This document shows positions 28,111 to 37,228 of a stretch of 64,000 nucleotides of DNA, piece after piece. This DNA is from Hydrogenimonas sp. SS33 (lineage in GTDB: Bacteria > Campylobacterota > Campylobacteria > Campylobacterales > Hydrogenimonadaceae). The translations under genes were made by a program, and so were the position numbers. The stretch covers positions 1,714,501 to 1,778,500 of the forward strand of contig NZ_AP026369.1 in the NCBI RefSeq assembly GCF_040436365.1, read 5' to 3'. The number at the start of each line of letters is the position of its first letter. Within the stretch, counting starts at the first letter, position 1. The notes under the pieces were generated by a model that had not been told where the DNA came from, did not search any database, and saw nothing but the letters and a program-made list of their open reading frames with translations.

Positions 28111-28479
28111 CTATCCTTTTGACCGCAGCCGACTACGTAGAACTTTTTCGAAATTACCGATGTCGGGCATACGGTAGGTCCCCTCCCGCTGCCGTGTCCC
28201 CCACATCGGTTCGGGAAAATAGCTGTCGTTTTCAAACCGTGCCATAAGATGAATATGGACTCTCGGCAGATAGTTGCCGAAGGATGCCAGATTCATCTTA
28301 TCCGGGTTGAAGTATTCGATCATCGTCTCTTCAACGATGCGGCAGACACGCCATATTTTCCCATAGAGTTCTTCCGGGCACTCGGAGAGTTCCCGGTAGG
28401 GTCTTTGGGTGAAGAGCTTGATCCAGGGGATTTCGCTCTCTTCCCATTCCAGAATTATATCGTCATCTTCGTAAATCAT
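28111..28479 (-). CDS. HIT-family protein
   Basis: The 122-residue protein is a small histidine-triad hydrolase-like protein. The triad reads RVHIHLMARF, so the first two histidines are present but the third position is Met. Family members cleave nucleoside phosphates or dinucleotides. The ATG at 28479 is preceded 8 bases upstream by the stop of the membrane protein gene on the same strand. Activity on a specific nucleotide cannot be predicted. Confidence 0.8.
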   Translation of the reverse strand: MIYEDDDIILEWEESEIPWIKLFTQRPYRELSECPEELYGKIWRVCRIVEETMIEYFNPDKMNLASFGNYLPRVHIHLMARFENDSYFPEPMWGTRQREGTYRMPDIGNFEKVLRSRLRSKG

Positions 28480-28486
28480 GTTGGCT

Positions 28487-28936
28487 TCAAAGCGCGTCGC
28501 GGATGCCGATGGCGTACCAGATGATGACGAGGTTGAGCAGGAAGATCGCCATGGAGCTGCCCCGGGAGACGATGTTTTGGAGTGTCGAGCGCTCGATGCC
28601 GTGGGTTTTGAAGGCGATGGTCATGTGGATGACGGTCAGCAGGGTCAGGCCGCCGACGATCATCAGCTTCACGTGCATCAGACGGGCCAGCTCCGAGTCG
28701 GGGGCATGTTTGAAAACGTCGGGAAAGCCGAAGTGGAAAAACATGGTCAATCCGGTGATCCAGAGAATGACGAGCCAGAAGGTTTCGAAGTAGCCGTAGA
28801 GCGGCCCCAGGTGGGCGTAGACCTGCTTCTGGGCCTTTCTGTCTCTGAGCAGGACGCCCAGGGCGAAAAGCAGCAGCGACCCGCCGATCCAGGCGGTAGC
28901 GGCCAGGATATGGGTGTAGAGGACGACCTTGATCAT
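28487..28936 (-). CDS. Small four-helix membrane protein (CopD-like)
   Basis: The 149-residue protein has about four membrane helices with histidines in the membrane (YTHILAATAWIGG, LMHVKLMIVGG, VIHMTIAF). This arrangement recalls CopD/DUF2269-type proteins that may bind haem or copper, but specific function is unknown. It begins 1 base after the stop of the haem-binding-domain gene, so both are probably cotranscribed. Confidence 0.75.
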   Translation of the reverse strand: MIKVVLYTHILAATAWIGGSLLLFALGVLLRDRKAQKQVYAHLGPLYGYFETFWLVILWITGLTMFFHFGFPDVFKHAPDSELARLMHVKLMIVGGLTLLTVIHMTIAFKTHGIERSTLQNIVSRGSSMAIFLLNLVIIWYAIGIRDAL

Positions 28937-28937
28937 C

Positions 28938-29402
28938 TCAGTAGAGATATTTCTTGGGGTTGTTCATGATCTCTTCCGGGTCGATGCCGGTCCATTTGCG
29001 GATGGTCTCCTTCTCCTCTTTGGAGAGTTTGGCGTCGGGGTGGAAGCGGACGTAGGTGCCCAGGGGCATCGCCAGCCCCACGGCTTTGAAGATCATCGCC
29101 TTGAGCTTCTGTTTCTTCTCTTCGGGGTAGCTCTCCCAGATGCTGAAGTTGAGCCACTTGCGGCCTACATGGACATCCCTGGCGATGAACCACTTCATGG
29201 GGGCGATGGCGCTGTACCAGGGCCACCGCGTCTGGTTGGAGTGGCAGTCGTAGCAGGAGCGGACGAAGATACTCTTCACCTCCGCCGGCGCTTTGATCTC
29301 CAGTGCCGGGTCGCTTTTGGGGTTGTCCCTCGTGACGGGGATCAGCTGAATGCCTATGATCGCGATGAGAAACAGAATGCCAAGCCATTTGCCTGCCGAC
29401 AT
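28938..29402 (-). CDS. Haem-binding domain protein with one CXXCH motif
   Basis: The 154-residue protein has an N-terminal membrane anchor (about residues 5-22) and a single haem c motif, SCYDCHS, followed by NQTRWPWYSAIAPMKWFIARDV. This matches the small haem-binding (Haem_bd) family seen next to respiratory or oxidative-stress genes. It likely faces the periplasm. The membrane-protein gene follows after 1 base. The upstream region 29403-29460 is AT-rich with direct repeats of TTACATAA on the minus strand. Confidence 0.85.
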   Translation of the reverse strand: MSAGKWLGILFLIAIIGIQLIPVTRDNPKSDPALEIKAPAEVKSIFVRSCYDCHSNQTRWPWYSAIAPMKWFIARDVHVGRKWLNFSIWESYPEEKKQKLKAMIFKAVGLAMPLGTYVRFHPDAKLSKEEKETIRKWTGIDPEEIMNNPKKYLY

Positions 29403-29530
29403 GTCGGACCTTTTCGTTTGGAATTTATATTATGTAACATCAGTTATGTAATGGATAAAGCGTATTGTAGTACAAAATAGAGAGGTTTGTCTTCCCGTGG
29501 CGGGAGTGCTTTCAAAAATTTAGGTTGCGT

Positions 29531-29986
29531 TCAATTTCGACTAAACGCCCCCTGGAGGAAACGGTTGAACTGGTTGGCGAAGGCGTGGGCATCCTTCGGG
29601 CCGAAGGGTTTTGGCCCCTTGGTGGTTTCGCCGCTTTCGCGGATCGCCTCCATCAGGTTGCGCATGGCCAGGTACTGCTTGATATTGTCTGGGGTGTAGC
29701 GTTCACCCCGGTGGTCGATGGCGCTGCCGCCGGCACTGATGACCCGGTCGGCCAGGGGGATGTCGGCGGTGATGACCAGGTCCCCGGGCCGGAGCATCTC
29801 GACGATGCGGTCGTCGGCCTTGTCCGCCCCCCGGCCCACGACGACCGTTTCGATATGGGGCGATGTTCCGATGGAGATTTTCCGATTGGCGACGACCCTG
29901 GTGGGCAGGCCGTACTTTTCGATGCCGCGCAGCAGAATGGGTTTGAGAAGGTTGGGCAGGGCGTCCCCGTCAATGTAGAGGGTCAT
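29531..29986 (-). CDS. YaiI/YqxD (DUF188) family protein
   Basis: The 151-residue protein starts MTLYIDGDALPNLLKPIL, with the conserved Asp cluster of the DUF188 family (IDGDA, ADKADDRIVE, LVITADIPLADRV, SAIDHRGERYT), a PIN-like nuclease-related fold of unknown activity. Its ATG at 29986 overlaps the nth stop (ATGA), so both are expressed together. A longer open frame upstream is a shadow of nth. Confidence 0.86.
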   Translation of the reverse strand: MTLYIDGDALPNLLKPILLRGIEKYGLPTRVVANRKISIGTSPHIETVVVGRGADKADDRIVEMLRPGDLVITADIPLADRVISAGGSAIDHRGERYTPDNIKQYLAMRNLMEAIRESGETTKGPKPFGPKDAHAFANQFNRFLQGAFSRN

Positions 29987-30639
29987 GCCGGGCGCTCCGG
30001 TGCGGCGCTTTCGCACAGCGATGCGACGGGGCAGCGGCCGCAGTCGGGCCGCAGGGGTTTGCACACGACCTGCCCGAAGGCGACCAGCAGGCGGTTGAGC
30101 CCCCGCTTTTCTTCGTCGTCAAGCAGGGTTTTGAGGGCTTCGTAACTCTCTTCGGGGGTGGCGGTACGCAGGAAGCCCCAGCGGTTGAGAATGCGGTGGA
30201 CGTGCACATCCACCGCCACCACGTTTTGGCCGAAAGCCCGCTCCAGTATGATGGCCGCCGCCTTGGGGCCGATGCCCTTGATGTTCAAAAGCGCTTCCTC
30301 GCTGCCGGGGACCCTTCCGCCGAAGCGCTCCTGCAGAGTTGCGGCAATGTCGTGGATGGCGCGGGCCTTTTTGCGGTAGAAGCCGACAGGGTAGATGGCT
30401 TCTTCGATCCTCTCTACCGGCACATTTACCATCGTTTCGGGCGTGTCGGCCAGGGCGAAGAGGCGCTCCCCCGCCGCCTGGGTCACTTCGTCTTTGGTGC
30501 GGAAGCTGAGCACCACCGACACGGCGATGGTGAAAGGGGTGCGCCGGTAGCCGTAGCGGTCGTGCTTGGCGGGGGCGTCCCATTTGGGGTACTCGGCCCG
30601 AAGAATCTCCAGTGCCCGGTCGAAATCTTCCCGTTTCAA
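29983..30639 (-). CDS. nth: Endonuclease III (DNA glycosylase/AP lyase)
   Basis: The 218-residue enzyme removes oxidised pyrimidines. It carries the helix-hairpin-helix LLNIKGIGPKAA with the catalytic Lys, the catalytic Asp in AVDVHVHRIL, and the C-terminal [4Fe-4S] cluster pattern CKPLRPDCGRCPVASLC. The typical VDTH segment is VDVH here. It lies 4 bases downstream of the SulP gene on the same strand, with yaiI overlapping its end. Confidence 0.93.
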   Translation of the reverse strand: MKREDFDRALEILRAEYPKWDAPAKHDRYGYRRTPFTIAVSVVLSFRTKDEVTQAAGERLFALADTPETMVNVPVERIEEAIYPVGFYRKKARAIHDIAATLQERFGGRVPGSEEALLNIKGIGPKAAAIILERAFGQNVVAVDVHVHRILNRWGFLRTATPEESYEALKTLLDDEEKRGLNRLLVAFGQVVCKPLRPDCGRCPVASLCESAAPERPA

Positions 30640-30643
30640 GGCG

Positions 30644-32140
30644 CTACCGCTCGTACATTTCGTGGTCTACGGCCACTTTGTAGGTGGGGTCGTCCTCCTC
30701 CCAGGTGCAGTACTTGCCGGCGGCTTTGAGGAGTTTTTTGCAGTCTTCGCTCAGATGCCGGATCGTCAGCTTCTTGCCCGCCTCTTCGTAGCGTTTCGTG
30801 ATCTTGTCGATCGCCTCGACGCCGCTGGAGTCCATCACCCGCGCCCGCTTGAAGTCCATGACCACCTCGTCGGGGTCGTGGGCCACGTCGAACTGGTCCA
30901 TGAACCCCTGGACCGAGCCGAAGAAGAGGGGGCCGTCGAATTCGTAGATTTTGCGGTCGCCCTCGGTGTAGGTGCGTGTGTAGACCCGGGCGTGCTGCCA
31001 CGCGAAGACCAGGGCGGAGATGATGACGCCGATGATGACTGCCATGGCCAGGTCCGTGAAAATGGTGACGACGGTGACGGTTATGAGGATGAAGGCGTCG
31101 GTTTTGGGCATTTTGCGCAGCCGGTCGAAGCTGGCCCACTCGAAGGTTTCGACACTCACCATGAACATGATGCCCACCAGCACGGCGATGGGGATCTGGC
31201 CGATGAGGTCGCTGAGAGAGACGACGAAGAGGATGAGCAGCAGCGCCGCCGTCACGCCCGAAAGCCGCCCCCGCCCGCCGGAAGTGAAGTTGATGATGCT
31301 CTGGCCGATCATGGCGCACCCCGCCATACCGCCGAACATGCCGCAGGCGGCATTGCCGGCCCCCAGGGCCACCGCTTCCTTGTTGGCGTTGCCCTTTTCG
31401 CCGCTCATCTCATCCAGGACCGAGAGTGTCAGCAGGCTCTCGATGAGCCCCACCGCCGCCATGACCGCGGCGTAGGGGAGGACGATTTTGAAGGTTTCGA
31501 AGCTCAGGGGGACGGCGGGCCAGTGGAAGCTCGGCAGGTCGCCGGCGATGGAGCCCAGGTCGGCCACCCGTTTGGTGTCCAGGTCGAAAAGCACGGTAAT
31601 AGCGCTCAGGACGATGATGGCCACCAGCCCCGCGGGCACGGCTTTGGTGAAGCGGGGGAGAAGGATCATCGTCGCCATCGTGGCGGCGACCAGAATATAC
31701 ATGACCGGGCCTTCCCCTTTGAACATCGGAAGCTGGGCGAGGGCGATGACGATGGCCAGGCCGTTGACGAAGCCCAGAATCGCCGGCTGGGGCACCAGGC
31801 GGATGAATTTGGCCAGCCGAAACAGCCCGAACGCCACCTGGATGAGCCCCGCCAGAATCGTGGCGAAGAAGAGATACTCCACGCCGTGGGCCGCCACCAG
31901 GGAGACCATGACCACCGCCACGCTTCCCGTGGCCCCGCTGATCATCCCCGGCTTGCCGCCGAAAAGCGCCGTGATGAGTCCCAGCAAAAAGGCGGTATAG
32001 AGCCCCACGAGCGGGCTCACGCCGGCGATGAGGGAAAAGGCGATCGCCTCGGGAACCAGGGCGACCGCGACCACCGCTCCGGAGAGGACGTCGTTTTTGA
32101 CACTGTGGCCGGAGTAGGTTTTCAGAAGTTGTGCGAACAC
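30644..32140 (-). CDS. SulP-family anion transporter with STAS domain
   Basis: The 498-residue protein has about ten or more membrane helices in the SulP arrangement, with the family hallmark region [25 protein letters not shown] near residue 30-55. A cytoplasmic STAS domain fills about residues 405-498 ([21 protein letters not shown]). SulP proteins carry sulfate, bicarbonate or other anions; the substrate here is not evident. The start is GTG at 32140 ([11 protein letters not shown]). Upstream is a 468-base intergenic region full of repeats. Confidence 0.92.
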   Translation of the reverse strand: MFAQLLKTYSGHSVKNDVLSGAVVAVALVPEAIAFSLIAGVSPLVGLYTAFLLGLITALFGGKPGMISGATGSVAVVMVSLVAAHGVEYLFFATILAGLIQVAFGLFRLAKFIRLVPQPAILGFVNGLAIVIALAQLPMFKGEGPVMYILVAATMATMILLPRFTKAVPAGLVAIIVLSAITVLFDLDTKRVADLGSIAGDLPSFHWPAVPLSFETFKIVLPYAAVMAAVGLIESLLTLSVLDEMSGEKGNANKEAVALGAGNAACGMFGGMAGCAMIGQSIINFTSGGRGRLSGVTAALLLILFVVSLSDLIGQIPIAVLVGIMFMVSVETFEWASFDRLRKMPKTDAFILITVTVVTIFTDLAMAVIIGVIISALVFAWQHARVYTRTYTEGDRKIYEFDGPLFFGSVQGFMDQFDVAHDPDEVVMDFKRARVMDSSGVEAIDKITKRYEEAGKKLTIRHLSEDCKKLLKAAGKYCTWEEDDPTYKVAVDHEMYER

Positions 32141-32167
32141 GGAAGACCTTTTTGTGAGTGAAAAGTG

Positions 32168-32187
32168 AAAAACTAAAAACTAAAAGT
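32168..32187. repeat. Heptanucleotide tandem array, AT-rich
   Basis: The motif AAAAACT is repeated (AAAAACTAAAAACTAAAAG). It is the inverse of the array at 32384-32415, and the two flank hairpin element copy 1. Confidence 0.7.
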
Positions 32188-32222
32188 TTGGGAAGGTCGC
32201 TTCGCTTCCTTCTATATAATTA

Positions 32223-32345
32223 CAGATGTTACGCAACGCATGAGCAAAGCCCATGCGTTGGCGGGGACTGACCGTCCCCTGCACCCCCCTAAAGCTTCGA
32301 AATCGAAGATTTCGAGAAGACGTCACGCTTTTTGCGTAACGTCTG
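32223..32345 (+). repeat. Hairpin element copy 1 (123 bp)
   Basis: Termini are CAGATGTTACGCAA and TTGCGTAACGTCTG. Internally, four inverted repeats occur: AACGCATG/CATGCGTT around loop AGCAAAGCC, GGGGAC/GTCCCC, CTTCG/CGAAG, and ACGTCACGC/GCGTAACGT. Two stems differ from copies 2 and 3 by compensating changes. A six-base gap relative to the other copies lies in the middle. Confidence 0.85.
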
Positions 32346-32383
32346 ATAATTATTCAAAAATTGTCCGCGAAGGGGTTCCCGAA

Positions 32384-32415
32384 AGTTTTTAGTTTTTAAC
32401 TTTTAGTTTTTAGTT
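32384..32415. repeat. Heptanucleotide tandem array, AT-rich
   Basis: The motif GTTTTTA is repeated with one variant unit (AGTTTTTAGTTTTTAACTTT and onward). It is inverted relative to the array at 32168-32187. Confidence 0.7.
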
Positions 32416-32478
32416 CCATCTATACTAAGCCGCGGATTATAGGTAAAAAGCTCTTAAGGCCGATTAAGTATTTCGATG

Positions 32479-32484
32479 TATAAT
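32479..32484 (+). promoter_or_regulatory. Candidate -10 box for nifS
   Basis: TATAAT preceded by TG (GATGTATAAT). It would give a transcript with about 120 bases of leader before the nifS ATG, passing through the IscR-like box at 32577-32589. Confidence 0.5.
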
Positions 32485-32576
32485 TGGTTCTCTTCAAAAA
32501 CCGCCTCCGATTTCTACAAGTTTAGATTAAGCTTACATTAAACAGAGTTGCTTTATCATGCCTCCAGATTAATTAA

Positions 32577-33826
<1,250 letters not shown>

Positions 33827-33855
33827 CGCGTCCACGGCAAACGGAAGTTACCGGA

Positions 33856-33888
33856 ATTTTTAGTTTTTAATTTTATAGTTTTTAGTTA
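33856..33888. repeat. Heptanucleotide array between nifS and nifU
   Basis: The stretch has imperfect units of TTTTTAG/TTTTTAA (TTTTTAGTTTTTAATTTTAT and onward), the same motif class as at 32168-32415. It sits just before the nifU ribosome-binding site (GAGGAG). Confidence 0.6.
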
Positions 33889-33906
33889 TCGAAAGAGGAG
33901 AATGAT

Positions 33907-34890
33907 ATGGCAAAGAACGATTTGATAGGCGGAAGCATCTGGGAAGAGTACAGCCAGAAGGTGCAGGACCTGATGAACAATCCCAAAAACCAGGGGGAAC
34001 TGACGGAAGAGGATGCCAAGCGTCTGGGGGGCGAGCTGATCGTCGCCGACTTCGGTGCCGAAAGCTGCGGCGACGCGGTGCGGCTCTACTGGATCGTCGA
34101 CCCCAAGACCGACAAGATCCTGGATGCGAAATTCAAGAGCTTCGGTTGCGGCACGGCGATCGCCAGCTCCGACACGATGGTGGAGCTCTGCAAGGGCAAA
34201 ACCGTCGACGAAGCGGTGAAGATCACCAACATCGACGTCGAAAAGGCGATGCGTGACGAGCCCGACACCCCGGCTGTACCGCCCCAGAAGATGCACTGCT
34301 CCGTCATGGCCTACGATGTCATCAAAAAAGCGGCGTCACTCTACAAAGGGGTCGACATGGAGAGTTTCGAAGACGAGATCATCGTCTGCGAATGCGCCCG
34401 CGTCAGCCTCTCCACCATCAAGGAGGTGATCAAACTCAACGACCTCAAAACCGTCGAAGAGATCACCGACTACACCAAAGCCGGAGCCTTTTGTAAGAGC
34501 TGCATCAAACCCGGCGGCCACGAGGAGCGGGAGTACTACCTGGTCGACATTCTGGCCGAGACGCGCCGGGAGATGGAAGAGGAGAAGCTCAAAGAGGCGG
34601 CCCAGAAGCAGGAGAGCGGCGAAGAGGTCCCTTTCAAAGAGATGACGATGGTGCAGAAGATCAAGGCGATCGACAAGGCCATCGACGAGAGCGTGCGCCA
34701 GTACCTCGTGATGGACGGCGGCAACATGGAGGTGCTGGATGTCAAGGAGAACGGCCCCTATACCGACGTCTACATCCGGTACCTCGGCGCCTGCAGCGGT
34801 TGCGCCAGCTCCACCACCGGCACGCTCTACGCCATCGAATCGACCCTGAAGCAGAAACTCGACCCCAACATCCGCGTCCTGCCTATCTGA
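33907..34890 (+). CDS. nifU: NifU Fe-S scaffold protein
   Basis: This 327-residue three-domain scaffold has an IscU-like N-terminal domain (cysteines in GAESCGDAV, FGCGTAIAS and KMHCSVMAY), a central [2Fe-2S] domain (CECARVS ... CKSCIKPGG at about 160-205) and a C-terminal Nfu domain with CSGCASS. Clusters assemble on it from sulfur delivered by NifS. Full length and all cysteine motifs are present. A hairpin terminator follows the stop. Confidence 0.96.
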   Translation: MAKNDLIGGSIWEEYSQKVQDLMNNPKNQGELTEEDAKRLGGELIVADFGAESCGDAVRLYWIVDPKTDKILDAKFKSFGCGTAIASSDTMVELCKGKTVDEAVKITNIDVEKAMRDEPDTPAVPPQKMHCSVMAYDVIKKAASLYKGVDMESFEDEIIVCECARVSLSTIKEVIKLNDLKTVEEITDYTKAGAFCKSCIKPGGHEEREYYLVDILAETRREMEEEKLKEAAQKQESGEEVPFKEMTMVQKIKAIDKAIDESVRQYLVMDGGNMEVLDVKENGPYTDVYIRYLGACSGCASSTTGTLYAIESTLKQKLDPNIRVLPI

Positions 34891-34904
34891 CCCCTCTCAC
34901 CTCC

Positions 34905-34940
34905 GGCCCGCTGCGCGGGCCACATTTTCCCCTCTTTTTA
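34905..34940 (+). terminator. Probable intrinsic terminator of nifS-nifU
   Basis: GGCCCG and CGGGCC pair around a CTGCG loop (34905-34921), followed by a T-rich run. It lies 14 bases after the nifU stop, between convergent genes. Confidence 0.65.
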
Positions 34941-35492
34941 CCGGCACTTTTTGATAGTTTTGAGCTTGAATTCGAGCGCGACATCCTGCCACGTTTTACC
35001 GGCATGCTTCTTGTAGCAGGCTTTGTTGAGACTGGCAAGAGAGGGTAGCATGTCGAAATCCCCCAGGTCGATCCACCCTTTGGCCTCCATCTCTCTCTCA
35101 TCCGTTTCGCTCTTCATGGGGACCTCTTTGGTGATGCCGTTCATCGTGATATTGAGATCGACCCATCCGTCCCGCACCCGGGTGATGACCGCTTCGATCC
35201 GATCGACACCCTGGACCTGAAAAAAGGCTTTGACCAGTTTGGCGTCGCGCCCCCTGTTTTTGGAGTCGATGCTGGCGGTGTCGATGACCGCTTTCGCCCC
35301 TTCGATGAGTCCTTTCTCGCTCTTGTCGGGCATGGCGGAGAGTTTGACGTTGCCAAAGGTCCCCTGTACCCCTGTTTTCGCCGGGGTTTTGAAGGCTTCC
35401 CATGTGATCTCCGCATCCGCGATCCGGTAGGTGCACTCTCCGGCCAGCAGGGTGCCGGCGGCGAGCAGGGGGACTATCCATTTCGTGATCAT
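34938..35492 (-). CDS. YceI-family periplasmic protein
   Basis: The 184-residue protein has a signal peptide (to about residue 18, LLAGECTYRI) and the YceI lipocalin-like pattern: TWEAFKTPAKTGVQGTFGNV and VKAFFQVQGVDRIEAVIT, then NITMNGITKEVPM. YceI proteins are periplasmic, bind isoprenoid-type lipids and are often linked to stress or quinone metabolism. No partner gene adjoins it. It is convergent with nifU. Confidence 0.85.
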   Translation of the reverse strand: MITKWIVPLLAAGTLLAGECTYRIADAEITWEAFKTPAKTGVQGTFGNVKLSAMPDKSEKGLIEGAKAVIDTASIDSKNRGRDAKLVKAFFQVQGVDRIEAVITRVRDGWVDLNITMNGITKEVPMKSETDEREMEAKGWIDLGDFDMLPSLASLNKACYKKHAGKTWQDVALEFKLKTIKKCR

Positions 35493-35563
35493 TTCGGACT
35501 CCTTTTTTCAAATTGACGTGAAGATAGTCGGTTGCATCGTCATCATACCACGATCCCGATGCA

Positions 35564-37204
35564 TCACGGCTGCTTTGTCACGGCACTCAGGTGTTGCGGT
35601 TTTCCGATTTGGCGCTTGATCTTTTTTCCTTCGTCGTACCAGACGCGCTCCACCAGCCGGCTCTGCCAATAGTTGTTTAGGCGGTCGAGTTCTCTTTTTT
35701 CGGTATGGAGCAGTTTGCCGGAGGGGAGATAGTCGTACCGTTCGACGAGATGCTCCCGGTTCTGGCGGTATCTGTCCAGCTTCCCGACGGAGACGATGTG
35801 GATCGTTTCGTCTCCGGGCAGGAAGAGGTCCGTGATGATCTGGGCGGGGGAGATTTTGCCCCCCTGATAGATGAAATGGCGGTGGGCACGGAGTTCGCCC
35901 GCATCTGAGAAGTGCCAGATGTCGGAAGGGACGGCGAAAAGGTGCCCCCGGCCGAAGGTCACGAACGTATAGCGGGTGATGGTGGGTTCGCCGATGAAAC
36001 TGTAGATCTCCAGCGGGTAGCTCTTCTCCTCTTTCGTCGCGTAGACGAGGCGGGTGGCGGGGGTCTCCACGGCGCCAACTTCGTATCCTTTCGGCAGTCT
36101 GGCGAGTGTGGCGTTGATATCCTCGGCAGAGAGGGGCAGCCGCAGGCCCTTCAGCTTCGACAGCTGGACCACCGCGAGTTTCAGGCGCGGGTCGCGCTCC
36201 AGGCGGGCGCCGGCGGCCGCTCTCTTTTCCGGAAGAGGCAGGAGATCCGCGGGGTTCTTCCCGTGCGGCAGGGGCACGTCCTCCAGCGATTTTGCCAGAA
36301 GCTTTTTCGCGAAATCCACCTTCTTTTCAAGGCCGAGGGACTCCAGCCCCTTTTGCAGGACGATGCGGTTGGCGATGAAACGCTCCCCTATGTTTTCCCC
36401 TTTGGCGACGGCCATCTGCTTCTCGGGAGAAAGGGCGTCCGGCCTCTTTTTTCGGGGGTTTTCGGCCTGCGCCGACACGGTGACGCGGGTCACGGTTTTG
36501 TTTTCGTAAAGAAGCTTGGCGGTAAAGAAGCCCGCCAGGAAGATGCCCGCGACGGCGGCGGCGGCGCCGAAAAGGTAGGCATACCGTTTCCAGAAGGAGG
36601 GTTGCCGGGGAGGCAGGGGGGCCCGGTCGGCCTCTTTATGGGCCTTTTTTTCACGGTAGGCACGGTACTTTTCCAGAATGGTCTCCCTCTCCGACTCCTC
36701 CTTTCCGCGCCCGAAATATTTGGAAGCGATATCGGGCGGCAGATAGGCGTTTTCCAGGAGGTGGTAGACCTTGTCGACCAGTTTGATGTTGGTCATGAGC
36801 GGAATGTCGTTGGCCACGAAATGGGAGACCAGCTGAATCGCCCTCCTGTCACCGGGGTTCCACTCCTCCTCCTTGAGAATCTGCTGGAGGTCTTCGGTGT
36901 TGGAGAAGAGGGCGATGATGCGCTCCATCTTCTCCTGGATCGGCAGTTCCCGGGTTTGGCGGTTTTTGGATTTTTCGAAATGGAACTGCAAAATGGCGTA
37001 GGCCCAGTCGATCAGAGGCGTTTCCGGCGAGGAGGAGGCGAGGGTCCCGGAAGCATCCAGGAGCAGGTCGTTTTCGAGCCTGCTGAAGAGGAATTTCCGG
37101 CGGAGTTCGGCAACTTCCTTTTCCGATGGAATCGTCTCCATCAAAAAGGCGATCTTTTCCTGTGTCGTCATGGCGCTTCCCGGTTCGGTAGATTTTGTAT
37201 CCAT
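35564..37204 (-). CDS. Unknown single-span membrane protein
   Basis: The 546-residue protein is not recognised. Residues 1-200 form an acidic helical cytoplasmic part, one membrane helix lies at about 208-229 (YLFGAAAAVAGIFLAGFFTA), and residues 230-546 form a large region outside the membrane, beta-rich near the C-terminus (YSFIGEPTITRYTFVTFGRGHLF). An alternative start at ATG 37171 would remove 11 residues. It stands alone between the YceI gene and the CiaB gene; the closest gene, CiaB, ends 24 bases upstream on the same strand. No domain name is offered. Confidence 0.7.
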   Translation of the reverse strand: MDTKSTEPGSAMTTQEKIAFLMETIPSEKEVAELRRKFLFSRLENDLLLDASGTLASSSPETPLIDWAYAILQFHFEKSKNRQTRELPIQEKMERIIALFSNTEDLQQILKEEEWNPGDRRAIQLVSHFVANDIPLMTNIKLVDKVYHLLENAYLPPDIASKYFGRGKEESERETILEKYRAYREKKAHKEADRAPLPPRQPSFWKRYAYLFGAAAAVAGIFLAGFFTAKLLYENKTVTRVTVSAQAENPRKKRPDALSPEKQMAVAKGENIGERFIANRIVLQKGLESLGLEKKVDFAKKLLAKSLEDVPLPHGKNPADLLPLPEKRAAAGARLERDPRLKLAVVQLSKLKGLRLPLSAEDINATLARLPKGYEVGAVETPATRLVYATKEEKSYPLEIYSFIGEPTITRYTFVTFGRGHLFAVPSDIWHFSDAGELRAHRHFIYQGGKISPAQIITDLFLPGDETIHIVSVGKLDRYRQNREHLVERYDYLPSGKLLHTEKRELDRLNNYWQSRLVERVWYDEGKKIKRQIGKPQHLSAVTKQP

Positions 37205-37228
37205 TTTACCGGAAACTGATTAAATCTA

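Noticed and set aside
30566-32161. 531-codon open frame antisense to the SulP gene, and similar long antisense frames (for example 24316-26064 and 37277-39133)
   Set aside because: They mirror high-G+C coding genes on the other strand, have low-complexity residue patterns and no recognisable domain; they are shadows.
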